A stretch of DNA of 64,000 bases from an uncultured Parabacteroides sp. (GCF_947855115.1 NZ_CANTZW010000001.1:310001-374000); one strand, 5' to 3'. Positions 7,548-15,327 are shown, counted from the stretch's first letter. Numbers and translations: made by a program. Notes: a model not told the origin generated them from the sequence alone.

Positions 7548-8042
7548 ATGAAAAAAGAAATATATCAACTGCTAGAAAAACTAGGTATAAATTATACGTG
7601 TTTAGAACATCCTCCTATCATGACAACGAAAGAAGGTATGCCAATAGCTCAAACATTAAATGTCACACCTTGCAAAAATCTTTTCTTAGTGAACAAACAA
7701 AAAGAATACTTCTTAGTCATGATATTGGGAGATAAGAAAATTTCCATTAAAAACATTGCCCGGCAAATAGGAAGTTCTCGCCTTACTTTCGCCTCCAATG
7801 AGGATCTGGATAAATTTCTTTTCACTATGCCCGGAAGTGTAAGTATTCTCGGGCTGATATATGACAAAGAAAATAAAGTTAAACTATTAATAGACAAAGA
7901 GATTCTTAAAACTGATTACATAAGTTGCCATCCTTGTGAAAATACTTATAGCCTAAAACTAAAAACTAAGGATATAACAGATATTCTACTTCCCGCGATT
8001 AACCATACCGATTTTAAAGAAATATCTTTAGAAGACTTATAG
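7548..8042 (+). CDS. YbaK/ProX-type aminoacyl-tRNA deacylase
   Basis: 164 aa, a stand-alone editing domain related to the INS domain of prolyl-tRNA synthetase. It would hydrolyse mischarged tRNA, typically Ala-tRNA(Pro). The conserved TPCKNLFLVNKQ strand carries the lysine characteristic of the family, followed by the hydrophobic YFLVMILGDKKISIKN and the PGSVSILGL block. The gene is noticeably more AT-rich than its neighbours, with many AAA, ATA and TTA codons. With no operon partner it may have been acquired recently. ProX/PrdX assignment is strong for the fold and less sure for the tRNA substrate. Confidence 0.85.
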   Translation: MKKEIYQLLEKLGINYTCLEHPPIMTTKEGMPIAQTLNVTPCKNLFLVNKQKEYFLVMILGDKKISIKNIARQIGSSRLTFASNEDLDKFLFTMPGSVSILGLIYDKENKVKLLIDKEILKTDYISCHPCENTYSLKLKTKDITDILLPAINHTDFKEISLEDL

Positions 8043-8142
8043 GATAAAGGGGAAGTACTTCGAGAACATGCCTATATACAAACCCAAAACCGGCCCTGCC
8101 GCGGATGGTGGTTTTACGGTCATTTTATCAAAAAACATAAAT

Positions 8143-9078
8143 ATGAATAATAATCTAAAAGGTTTCGCTTATGGGATAGCGACCTCCGTCACGTTCGGCC
8201 TGATCCCTTTATTTACGTTGCCTCTCATGGAAAAAGGTATGCGGTTTGATTCGATTCTGTTCTATCGTTTCTTATTTGCGGCCATCGCCTTGTCCGGTAT
8301 GCTTCTGGCGAAAAAGGAATCCTTCAGGACAGAGATGCGTAACCTGCCGGCATTGATCCTATTAGGCATTTTTTATACAGGCTCGGCGATGTTTCTATTT
8401 TGGGGATATAGTTTCATGGCCGCCGGAATCGCTACAACCCTGCATTTTACCTATCCAATATTCGTAACCCTTTTCATGTTGCTCGTATTTAAAGAAAAAG
8501 CATCATGGATCACGCTTTTGGCCATCGGACTCGCCATTTGCGGCGTAGCCCGCCTGTCTATCGACGGGGGTGAGATGCGATTAAACGGGCTAGGCGTAAT
8601 GATCGTGCTACTTTCCGCGATCGCTTATGCCCTCTACATCGTGACCGTCAATAAATCAAGGATACACGATATGCCGGGGCAAAAACTCACGTTTTACGTA
8701 TTTATCGTTAGCACATCGTTGTTTTTCATAAAAGCACAGACGGGGACAGGAATCCAACCCATCCCGGACGTACCTTCTTTTATCAATTTAGTCTTATTAG
8801 CCATCCTGCCAACCATAGTATCAAATATCACGTTGGTACAAGCCGTACATCATATCGGTTCCACCTTGACTTCCGTGCTGGGGGCGATGGAACCTGTAAC
8901 AGCCGTTTGCGTAGGGGTATTGGTTTTCGGAGAGCTTTTCACCCCTCACCTAGCTTTGGGAATCCTACTGATTATCGTTGCCGTGACATTGATCATCCTG
9001 TCAAAATACATACAAAAAAGCCTTCATGAGGCCAAACGCTTGTTTAAGGCGCGACATATCCTAAGAGCCAAACAATAA
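8143..9078 (+). CDS. EamA/DMT-family permease
   Basis: 311 aa from the ATG at 8143, where the hydrophobic protein begins (MNNNLKGFAYGIA); an in-frame ATG at 8068 would add 25 residues without membrane character. About ten hydrophobic helices in two EamA repeats of about 140 residues each (first from GFAYGIATSVTFGLIPLF, second from GLGVMIVLLSAIAYALYI). Such proteins export small metabolites or amino acids, or exchange nucleotide sugars; the substrate is unknown. Its last 18 bp overlap the end of menA on the other strand. Confidence 0.88.
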   Translation: MNNNLKGFAYGIATSVTFGLIPLFTLPLMEKGMRFDSILFYRFLFAAIALSGMLLAKKESFRTEMRNLPALILLGIFYTGSAMFLFWGYSFMAAGIATTLHFTYPIFVTLFMLLVFKEKASWITLLAIGLAICGVARLSIDGGEMRLNGLGVMIVLLSAIAYALYIVTVNKSRIHDMPGQKLTFYVFIVSTSLFFIKAQTGTGIQPIPDVPSFINLVLLAILPTIVSNITLVQAVHHIGSTLTSVLGAMEPVTAVCVGVLVFGELFTPHLALGILLIIVAVTLIILSKYIQKSLHEAKRLFKARHILRAKQ

Positions 9079-9951
9079 CGCGACGGAAAGTAATACGGCA
9101 TAGACAAATACGTTCCGTGCCGTATGCCCCAAAGTTCTATTAAGCTCGCGCCCTTGATAATGCCTCATCTCCAACCATGTGGCAGCGAACAACACGCTGA
9201 AACCCGCAAACAAACAAATAAGCCAAGGCGAGGCATCCATCAATAAAGGAAGGGTAATCAAGATCGCCAATATACCATTCAGCAGATAAGCGACCAGCCC
9301 GAACGTACGCCCGAACAATACGATCGTAGTCCGTTTACGAGCCGCCCGGTCTTGCTCATAATCCCGGTAATTATTCACGATCAAAATATTAGCGGACAAC
9401 AGACCCAATGACAACGATAGCAAGAAAGACAATAAAGAAAACGACAATGCTTGTACATAATACGTAAAGCAAACCGGAATAATCCCATAAAATAATACGA
9501 CACACACATCCCCCAGCCCGTTATAAGCCAAAGGAAACGGCCCTGCGGAATAAGCCAAGACACAAATAGCGATAGCGATTCCTACACCGATCAACTCCCA
9601 TCCGGCAAAGAACAACAAGAAACAACCACACAAACAAGAAAATCCCAGCGTGATGAAAGTACCCCATAACATATTCTTAGGGGTTATCCAACCAGAAGCC
9701 ACGGCCCGCTCCGGCCCCAACCGGTCCTCTTTATCCGCACCCTTTTTAAAATCAAAATAGTCATTAGCGAAATTACTGGCTATCTGAGCGAGCAAAGCTA
9801 CCAAGACACAAAGGATCGCCGGGACCCATTTAAATACTCCATCCCTGTAAGCCAGCGCACAACCCACCAATACCGGACTAAAAGATGCCGGCAATGTTTT
9901 CGGACGTGCCGCCTCCAACCAAACTTGAATTCTCGATTTGTTATTCTTCAT
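9061..9951 (-). CDS. menA: 1,4-dihydroxy-2-naphthoate polyprenyltransferase
   Basis: 296 aa integral membrane enzyme that joins the polyprenyl chain to dihydroxynaphthoate in menaquinone synthesis. The first Mg-prenyl-diphosphate motif is NDYFDFKKGADKEDR near residue 63; the second is NNYRDYEQD near 193. About eight hydrophobic helices. The N terminus (VWLEAARPKTLPASFSPVL) is typical of MenA. It is monocistronic here and converges with the permease gene, overlapping it by 18 bp, so no separate terminator fits between them. Confidence 0.95.
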   Translation of the reverse strand: MKNNKSRIQVWLEAARPKTLPASFSPVLVGCALAYRDGVFKWVPAILCVLVALLAQIASNFANDYFDFKKGADKEDRLGPERAVASGWITPKNMLWGTFITLGFSCLCGCFLLFFAGWELIGVGIAIAICVLAYSAGPFPLAYNGLGDVCVVLFYGIIPVCFTYYVQALSFSLLSFLLSLSLGLLSANILIVNNYRDYEQDRAARKRTTIVLFGRTFGLVAYLLNGILAILITLPLLMDASPWLICLFAGFSVLFAATWLEMRHYQGRELNRTLGHTARNVFVYAVLLSVALLFGS

Positions 9952-9978
9952 TCTTTTGTTTTATTCTTAAAATATCCA

Positions 9979-9986
9979 CAAAAATA
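9979..9986 (-). promoter_or_regulatory. menA: -7 box for menA
   Basis: TATTTTTG on the minus strand, 28 bp before the ATG at 9951. Confidence 0.45.
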
Positions 9987-10032
9987 AAAAACAAATAACA
10001 TATACCGTTGCTATTATCTAAAGAAATACTTG

Positions 10033-10040
10033 TATATTTG
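10033..10040 (+). promoter_or_regulatory. possible -7 box very close to the start of the 10045 gene
   Basis: TATATTTG ends only 4 bp before the ATG at 10045. If it is the promoter, the transcript would be almost leaderless; otherwise translation may begin at a later codon. Confidence 0.35.
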
Positions 10041-10044
10041 CACC

Positions 10045-10446
10045 ATGAGAAATTTTCTATTCATATTAGGTCTGTTGGTAAGTTTCATGCTATTTGCTCC
10101 CGAGGAAGGGACAAAGGGTATGGATGAGGTTATGCCTGCGGTAAAAGAGGCCGTTATGAAAGAAAAAAACACGGCAGATGCCCAACGTAGGTTCGAGGTA
10201 TTAAGCAATGAATTGAAAAGTAGCAATTGCTTGACTCCCCGCAGGATCTCGCAAACAACAAACAACACGAGTGAAATACGGATATGGAAAAATATGGAGA
10301 AATCCCTTCAAGACATGCGTTTGAGAGGGATAAACCAGCTTCATAAAGTATCTCAACATATATCCACTCATCAGATCGTGAATTTATCTACCCTTCTATG
10401 CCGTATGGGAGAGCATGTCTTTACCTTGCGGAAACTCATTATTTAG
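10045..10446 (+). CDS. small secreted protein of unknown function
   Basis: 133 aa from the ATG at 10045 (MRNFLFILGLLVSFMLFAPE), which gives a short signal-peptide-like hydrophobic segment; a start at 10030 would put charged and Cys residues before it. The rest is hydrophilic and rich in Lys, Arg, Asn and Ser, with predicted helices (GMDEVMPAVKEAVMKEKN, then MEKSLQDMRLRGINQLHKV). I recognise no domain. It is the first of three small genes reading rightward before a convergent sugar transporter. A secreted or periplasmic small protein is the most that can be said. Confidence 0.6.
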   Translation: MRNFLFILGLLVSFMLFAPEEGTKGMDEVMPAVKEAVMKEKNTADAQRRFEVLSNELKSSNCLTPRRISQTTNNTSEIRIWKNMEKSLQDMRLRGINQLHKVSQHISTHQIVNLSTLLCRMGEHVFTLRKLII

Positions 10447-10477
10447 TTTTTAATTGTTTCATACTCACATCTTTTTC

Positions 10478-10535
10478 GGTAAGTCATAAATATGTCTTAC
10501 CAATAGGAATATTGTATTTATTAAATCAATATTCC
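10478..10535 (+). other. two tandem hairpins upstream of the small membrane proteins
   Basis: GGTAAG/CTTACC arms (10478-10501, stem extending inward through CAT/ATG), then a perfect 9-bp stem GGAATATTG / CAATATTCC (10506-10514, 10527-10535). Neither has a U tract. They lie between two rightward small genes and could form a leader structure or a processing site. Confidence 0.5.
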
Positions 10536-10588
10536 CAGGGAATTCTTGCCCATTTACAACAAATTATAAACAATTAAAAATTACAATT

Positions 10589-10804
10589 ATGGCAACTAAT
10601 AAATCAGGAAAAATACGTATATATCTTTATGTTCTTCTAACAATCGCAGGTTGTGTATTTGCGTGTAGTTCTATTATACCCAACGATTATATCAAATTAG
10701 TCGTAGTTATGGGTACTCTATGTGTAGGTCTTTATGGCATAATGAAAGGGCTGAGTAATGCCGGGACGTCACCGGAAGAAGAAGCATTGGAGAAAAAGCA
10801 ATAA
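10589..10804 (+). CDS. small two-helix membrane protein
   Basis: 71 aa. Two hydrophobic segments (IYLYVLLTIAGCVFAC at about 10-26 and LVVVMGTLCVGLYGIM at about 35-51) with a short acidic C-terminal tail (EEEALEKKQ). No named family recognised. The next gene, 30 bp downstream, encodes a protein of the same size and design, so the pair may have arisen by duplication or act as a heteromer. Likely inner membrane; function unknown. Confidence 0.65.
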   Translation: MATNKSGKIRIYLYVLLTIAGCVFACSSIIPNDYIKLVVVMGTLCVGLYGIMKGLSNAGTSPEEEALEKKQ

Positions 10805-10834
10805 ATACAAGAACTTAAAAAAACAAAGAAGATC

Positions 10835-11032
10835 ATGAAAATAAATAAAGACTTGGCTGATGCAGTCATGATGGTTTCATTTATTATATTGGTATTAGTC
10901 GGAACTACCACTTTTGACAATGAGGTTACCAAAAACGTAACCATGGGAGTCTTAGGCCTGATTACGGTAGCGATGTTAGTTTCTCGTATCACCGGGTCAA
11001 GCCGTAAGAACGAAAACGAAGAAGCCTTTTAG
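10835..11032 (+). CDS. small two-helix membrane protein
   Basis: 65 aa, with hydrophobic segments at about 9-25 (AVMMVSFIILVLVGTT) and 33-49 (VTMGVLGLITVAMLVS), then a charged tail. It resembles its upstream neighbour in size, topology and in ending with a run of charged residues, although sequence identity is low by eye. It is probably on one transcript with that gene. The convergent transporter follows after an inverted-repeat element. No function can be assigned. Confidence 0.65.
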   Translation: MKINKDLADAVMMVSFIILVLVGTTTFDNEVTKNVTMGVLGLITVAMLVSRITGSSRKNENEEAF

Positions 11033-11045
11033 TAGTTAGTCCTTT

Positions 11046-11166
11046 GGTTTCCTGTTGTTATCCCGGGGTGATCCCGGGATTACTTGAGATACGTTTTTCT
11101 ACCTATACTATAATAACTTGCTGTTTGACTTGGGTATAGCGTTCTTACGCTTGGCAACAGGAAACC
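11046..11166. repeat. 121-bp element with perfect 12-bp inverted ends
   Basis: GGTTTCCTGTTG at 11046-11057 is the exact reverse complement of CAACAGGAAACC at 11155-11166. Inside are a GC-rich hairpin (ATCCCGG 11060-11066 with CCGGGAT 11074-11080) and short nested repeats (CTATAC / GTATAG, GCGT / ACGC). It lies between two convergent genes. It could be a large two-way terminator, a miniature mobile element or a recombination substrate. Confidence 0.7.
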
Positions 11167-11179
11167 GGACTTTAATGTG

Positions 11180-12544
11180 TCACGCTTTCCGATTGAACTT
11201 TTTCTCTTTCACAAGACTAACCGCCGCCGCTGCGAAAAACAAGAAAATACCTCCCGTCAATAAAGCGAACACGGCATGTCCATGATAAACATTACGAACG
11301 ATCCATCCATGAATAATACCATTCATAATCTGAGGTATCGTTATAAAGAAATTGAATATTCCCATATAAGTACCCATCTTTTCCGCAGGAAGACTATCAG
11401 AAAGAATGGCGTAAGGCATCGCCAATATACTCGCCCACGCTATTCCGATACCGATCATGGAAAAGACCATCATACCCGTATTATCCAATAAATAGAGAGA
11501 AACCAGACCAGCCCCTCCCAGACATAAACAGAAAGCATGGGTCATTTTCCGGCCTAAACGACGAGCGATCGGGATCAATAATAAAGCGAACAACATCGCC
11601 ACAAAGTTATAGATACTGAACAACTCACCTACCTTGTCACCGGCCATCGCATACTCGGCAGAAGTCGGGTCTGTTGCCCCGTATACATGTTCCGCAATAG
11701 CGGGAGTAGAGTAAACCCACATCGAATACAAGGCGAACCATGCGAAAAACTGGCATAAACCTAACTGTAACATCACCTTTGGCATATGAAAGATATCACG
11801 CATAATCTCCATAAAACCATTGCTATCTCGTCTTTTTTCAATTAGCTCGCCACCGGAAAGCCTAAATTCGGCCATCTCCTCCGGAGAATATTCCTTCGTC
11901 TTGAAAATCGTCCATAGCACACTCGCTAGCAAGATCGCCGCGCCGGTATAAAAAGCGAACTTGACATTATCGGCAACCTCACCGGCAACAGCCGTATTGG
12001 ATAAACCAAATACCTTATTCATAATACTCGGTAACAAAGAACCAACGACGGCACCGATACCGATCAAGAAAGTCTGGATAGAGAACCCGGTCGTATGCTG
12101 CTCATCAGGTAGCATATCCCCAACCAAAGCCCGGAAAGGTTCCATCGTCACATTGATGGAGGCATCCATAATCATCAGCATGCCCGCCCCTATCAATACG
12201 GGAGATAAAATTGCCGTTTCCGCTCCGGGCGACAAGAACAATCCCGCATTCGGCATCAATATCAAGGCGATAGTCGTAAAGATAGCTCCCACCAGGAAAA
12301 AAGGTCGCCGACGCCCTAAGCGGCACCACGTCTGATCGGAATAATGACCAATGATAGGTTGTATGATCATACCTGTCAGCGGAGCTGCCAACCAAAACAA
12401 GGATAGTTGTTCCACATCCGCCCCATAGGTTTGAAGTATTCTACTTGAGTTCGCGTTCTGGAGGGCAAAACCGAACTGGATGCCCAAGAAACCGAAGGTT
12501 AGATTCCATATTTGCCAAAAGCTCAAAAATGGTTTTGTTTTCAT
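11180..12544 (-). CDS. MFS sugar transporter, GPH/SLC45-like
   Basis: 454 aa with about 12 membrane helices. The N terminus (FWQIWNLTFGFLGIQFGF) and the loop HYSDQTWCRLGRRRPFF after helix 3 match the cation-coupled sucrose/maltose-type transporters of Bacteroidetes, which bring disaccharides or oligosaccharides across the inner membrane. Its promoter region holds LacI-type half sites and it lies beside a LacI regulator gene on the same strand, which suggests substrate-induced expression. The exact sugar is not readable; maltose or sucrose-like glucosides are likely guesses. Confidence 0.85.
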   Translation of the reverse strand: MKTKPFLSFWQIWNLTFGFLGIQFGFALQNANSSRILQTYGADVEQLSLFWLAAPLTGMIIQPIIGHYSDQTWCRLGRRRPFFLVGAIFTTIALILMPNAGLFLSPGAETAILSPVLIGAGMLMIMDASINVTMEPFRALVGDMLPDEQHTTGFSIQTFLIGIGAVVGSLLPSIMNKVFGLSNTAVAGEVADNVKFAFYTGAAILLASVLWTIFKTKEYSPEEMAEFRLSGGELIEKRRDSNGFMEIMRDIFHMPKVMLQLGLCQFFAWFALYSMWVYSTPAIAEHVYGATDPTSAEYAMAGDKVGELFSIYNFVAMLFALLLIPIARRLGRKMTHAFCLCLGGAGLVSLYLLDNTGMMVFSMIGIGIAWASILAMPYAILSDSLPAEKMGTYMGIFNFFITIPQIMNGIIHGWIVRNVYHGHAVFALLTGGIFLFFAAAAVSLVKEKKFNRKA

Positions 12545-12571
12545 GAGAATTATGTTTTTAAGGTATTTATT

Positions 12572-12589
12572 TGTTTGACGGCAAACATA
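12572..12589 (-). promoter_or_regulatory. MFS gene -7 box overlapping an inverted repeat
   Basis: TATGTTTG on the minus strand at 12582-12589. The arms GTTTG (12573-12577) and CAAAC (12582-12586) form an inverted repeat that overlaps the box, as an operator might. Confidence 0.45.
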
Positions 12590-12645
12590 CGGAATTATTC
12601 CGAGACAGGATATCGCGGCGATTCAAATTCATTCAAAGAAGTAAA

Positions 12646-12657
12646 GCAAACGTTTTC
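12646..12657. promoter_or_regulatory. degenerate LacI-type operator upstream of the MFS promoter
   Basis: GCAAACGTTTTC, close to the perfect palindrome at 13730-13743, about 60 bp upstream of the MFS -7 box. Confidence 0.45.
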
Positions 12658-12669
12658 GGAACCCGCTTT

Positions 12670-13683
12670 TTAACGGGTAGTCTGTCTCACCACCAGATTG
12701 GTCTTGATAATCTTGCTCACGATACGATCTCCATCACGCACGCCCTTCAAGCGTTCTATCAACAGACGCATGGCAGAGGCTCCCAACTCATAACCGTGCT
12801 GGTCTACGGAGGTAAGCAAGGGGTCGCTAACCTCGGCCAAACTATTATTCGTAAATCCACAGATCGAGACCTCGTCGGGTATCTTCAATCCTTTGGCCTT
12901 GACAACATTCAAGACCCCGATAGCGGTCTCGTCATTCACGGCGAAAAACGCGTCCGGACGATTTGGCAAGGAGAGTAATTCCGGGGTCAGCCGGAGTGCT
13001 TCGGTATAATTATCACAAATCTTGATCAACTCTTTTTCTACCGGCAAGCCATTTTTACGCAAAGCATCCTCATACCCCATCCTCCGGTTATTCGAGATCG
13101 CTAAATGAGCAGGAGAGCCGAAAAAGGCGACCCGCCGGCAACCGCTATGAATCAGGTATTCCACGGCAGAGCAAACCCCGGCGTAATCATCAACCACGAC
13201 CCGGTCTGTCAGGATACCCGTACATATACGATCGAAAAAAACAACAGGGATATCACTATCGATAAGTTCTTGAAAATGATCGTAAGTCGTCGTCGTCTTG
13301 GCAACAGAAGCCAAGACCCCGCAAACACGTGCCTCCAATAAAGCCTGAGCGCCCTTAACCTCTTTCTCGTACGTTTCGTTACTCTGGCAAATAATCACAC
13401 GATATCCCCCTTTTTCCGCCTCATCCTCTATGCCGGACAAAACGGAAGAAAAGAAATAATGCACGATCTGCGGTAAAATAACCCCGATTGTCTTCGTATT
13501 ATTCGTCCGCAAACTCAAGGCTAAGGCATTGGGCTTATATTTATGCTCTCGGGCGTAAGCGTTCACAATATTCTTGGTCTCTTGGCTGATATCCGGGTGG
13601 TCGGCCAAGGAGCGAGAGACTGTCGAGGGGGAAATACATAAAGCTTTCGCTATGTCTTTTATCGTGATCTGACGCTTTTTCAT
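12670..13683 (-). CDS. LacI-family transcriptional regulator
   Basis: 337 aa, normal length. The N-terminal DNA-binding domain reads ITIKDIAKALCISPSTVSRS (residues 6-25), with the usual hinge helix following. The rest is a periplasmic-binding-protein-like sugar sensor (TIGVILPQIVHYFFSSVLSG onward; VCGFTNNSLAEVSDPLLTSV near the C terminus). It probably represses both itself and the MFS transporter: a perfect operator lies at its own promoter and a degenerate one lies upstream of the transporter. The inducer is presumably the imported sugar or a product of it. Confidence 0.92.
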   Translation of the reverse strand: MKKRQITIKDIAKALCISPSTVSRSLADHPDISQETKNIVNAYAREHKYKPNALALSLRTNNTKTIGVILPQIVHYFFSSVLSGIEDEAEKGGYRVIICQSNETYEKEVKGAQALLEARVCGVLASVAKTTTTYDHFQELIDSDIPVVFFDRICTGILTDRVVVDDYAGVCSAVEYLIHSGCRRVAFFGSPAHLAISNNRRMGYEDALRKNGLPVEKELIKICDNYTEALRLTPELLSLPNRPDAFFAVNDETAIGVLNVVKAKGLKIPDEVSICGFTNNSLAEVSDPLLTSVDQHGYELGASAMRLLIERLKGVRDGDRIVSKIIKTNLVVRQTTR

Positions 13684-13703
13684 GGCTGTTTATTTTACAA
13701 GAT

Positions 13704-13711
13704 CAAAGATA
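13704..13711 (-). promoter_or_regulatory. -7 box for the LacI gene
   Basis: TATCTTTG on the minus strand, 21 bp before the ATG at 13683. Confidence 0.55.
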
Positions 13712-13729
13712 TGTATTTAGACCATACAA

Positions 13730-13743
13730 TGCAAACGTTTGCA
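13730..13743. promoter_or_regulatory. perfect LacI-type operator
   Basis: TGCAAACGTTTGCA, a perfect 14-bp palindrome of the CG-centred LacI/CcpA class, placed 19-32 bp upstream of the -7 box and so covering the -33 region. This fits autorepression. Confidence 0.75.
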
Positions 13744-13896
13744 AGAGTGCCTGTTGATTCATTTCTATCGGCAATAGGTGATGCTTGTATTTATAAACCA
13801 TGCCTTAAAAACATGTTCTATAGCACATTTTCGTTAAATCAAGTTAAGCAAATGAGATTTCCAAACAAATTATTATGCTACATAACATAAAAGCCA

Positions 13897-13904
13897 TATA
13901 TTTG
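13897..13904 (+). promoter_or_regulatory. -7 box of sRNA copy B
   Basis: TATATTTG, with upstream sequence back to 13833 conserved with copy A, including CATAACATAAAAG directly before the box. Confidence 0.65.
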
Positions 13905-13908
13905 CATT

Positions 13909-13977
13909 GTGTTTTTCATGGTATTAGATTTAAGGTTAACAATGAAGATTGGCTGTCCGTGAGGATAGCCTTTTTTA
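13909..13977 (+). ncRNA. small RNA gene, copy B
   Basis: Same design as copy A, here on the plus strand: a -7 box, a 32-nt 5' segment identical to copy A (13909-13940), a variable stretch of about 8 nt, the shared ATTGGCTGTCCGTGA block and a terminator hairpin. Length about 68 nt. The 5' segment is the reverse complement of TAATACCATGAAAAACAC, so it could pair with an mRNA start region that begins ATGAAAAA. No open reading frame fits. Copies A and B point away from each other, in inverted orientation 13.8 kb apart. Confidence 0.75.
13951..13977 (+). terminator. intrinsic terminator of sRNA copy B
   Basis: GGCTGTCC / GGATAGCC stem with GTGA loop, then TTTTTTA. Confidence 0.8.
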
Positions 13978-13987
13978 TTTCTTTCAT

Positions 13988-14209
13988 TCAATAATACATA
14001 TTGGATTTAATACCATTGCTGACATATAACAGCCCCTTCTTTCTTGTGATATAAATATTGTTTTCCCTAGCCAACCAGCCAATAGCCAAGGCTAGGTCTT
14101 CAATGCTCAAAGATAATTTACGGCTCAATTCCTGCGTAGATATCTCATTCACCTCATTTAGTGTATGCCATACTTTTCCCGCATTTACCCCGATTCTTCC
14201 CTTTTCCAT
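13988..14209 (-). CDS. small winged-helix protein (DUF2582-like)
   Basis: 73 aa from the ATG at 14209. The sequence is a compact winged helix: VGVNAGKVWHTLNE-type first helix, STQELSRKLSLSIEDLALAIGWL recognition region, then a beta wing (NIYITRKKGLLYVS). Proteins of this type are widespread in Bacteroidetes and are presumed to bind DNA, but targets are unknown. It ends 10 bp after the U tract of sRNA copy B, which converges on it, and it lies back to back with the AraC-type regulator. Confidence 0.75.
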   Translation of the reverse strand: MEKGRIGVNAGKVWHTLNEVNEISTQELSRKLSLSIEDLALAIGWLARENNIYITRKKGLLYVSNGIKSNMYY

Positions 14210-14376
14210 AATCAAAATATTTTTCTAATAAACAAACTGTATTCTTTTTGTTTCCTCTTTCCTACAATTAGTATTCATTTGTAAAGTTCGCCCTTAAATT
14301 TTACAGAATCAATATCCATTCTTTTGTTTCTATGTTCTATTTTTATTATCTTGAATAATAAGTATTTATTAATACG

Positions 14377-14384
14377 TATATTTG
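14377..14384 (+). promoter_or_regulatory. -7 box for the AraC regulator
   Basis: TATATTTG, 20 bp upstream of the ATG at 14405. This supports that start over an upstream in-frame ATG at 14324, which lies before the box. Confidence 0.6.
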
Positions 14385-14404
14385 AAACGAATTACCGATT
14401 AGAT

Positions 14405-15298
14405 ATGGAAAAGGAAATGCTCACATTCGATATCACGAACGATTTTATCGTCGGAGATCGTATCACAAAAGAGACGCTAAACAAATATAGCAAGCAGCCT
14501 CATAAGATAAAGGCCGGTTTGTTTCTCCTTTGTGTGGAAGGTTCCGTACAGGTTTCTATCAATCTAGCGAAGTATACGATTAGCAAATATGATTTCGTCA
14601 CCTTGGTGCCCAGTAACTTTATCCAGTTTCACGAAATATCGGACGACGCACGTTTCTACTTCGCCGGATTCTCTTCGGAATTTATGACAAACATCAATTT
14701 CATAAAATCCACCATGAGTTTCCTTCCCGTCATTACGGAACATCCGGTCATGCCTTTGGAGGAACCTGTGGCCCAGTTATATATTGATGGATACCGTCTA
14801 TTGATACGTGCGCAATCCTTACCCCCGTCTTATTCCATGGTCAATAAAAACCTGATCATCGCCTATCTCACGATATTTATGCAAGGGACGGCCGAGTTAT
14901 ATAAGAACCATAGCCATTGGACAAACGGAATCCGTACGCGAACCAATGAGATCTACCGTAAGTTCATCCAACTTGTAGTAGAGCATTATACCTCCGAGCA
15001 CAGCGTCTCTTTTTACGCCGCTCAGCTAAACCTGTCGTTGCCCCATTTTTGTACGACTATCAAGAAAGCGATCGGGCTTACTCCCTTGGAAATCATATCT
15101 TCCGTTATCACGATGGACGCCAAGGCACAATTAAGATCGACAGATCTGACGGTGAAGGAGATCGCTTTCTCCTTAGGTTTTAACAATTTGTCCTTTTTCA
15201 ATAAATACTTCAGGCAACATACGGGAATGACACCTCAAGAATACAGGAGGATGAAAATCCCCTCGAATACACAGACGGACACGCCTAAACAAAAGTAA
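14405..15298 (+). CDS. AraC-family transcriptional regulator
   Basis: 297 aa from the ATG at 14405. An N-terminal cupin-like sensing domain (about 1-170; AGLFLLCVEGSVQVSIN and DFVTLVPSNFIQFHEI) is followed by the two-HTH AraC domain, with SFYAAQLNLSLPHFCTTIKK as the first HTH and VKEIAFSLGFNNLSFFNKYF as the second, ending in TGMTPQEYRRM. No adjacent catabolic operon is visible, so its regulon lies elsewhere or includes the M13 peptidase. The ligand is unknown. Confidence 0.9.
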   Translation: MEKEMLTFDITNDFIVGDRITKETLNKYSKQPHKIKAGLFLLCVEGSVQVSINLAKYTISKYDFVTLVPSNFIQFHEISDDARFYFAGFSSEFMTNINFIKSTMSFLPVITEHPVMPLEEPVAQLYIDGYRLLIRAQSLPPSYSMVNKNLIIAYLTIFMQGTAELYKNHSHWTNGIRTRTNEIYRKFIQLVVEHYTSEHSVSFYAAQLNLSLPHFCTTIKKAIGLTPLEIISSVITMDAKAQLRSTDLTVKEIAFSLGFNNLSFFNKYFRQHTGMTPQEYRRMKIPSNTQTDTPKQK

Positions 15299-15327
15299 CC
15301 TCCCATCCGGCAATATCGGTATAAACG

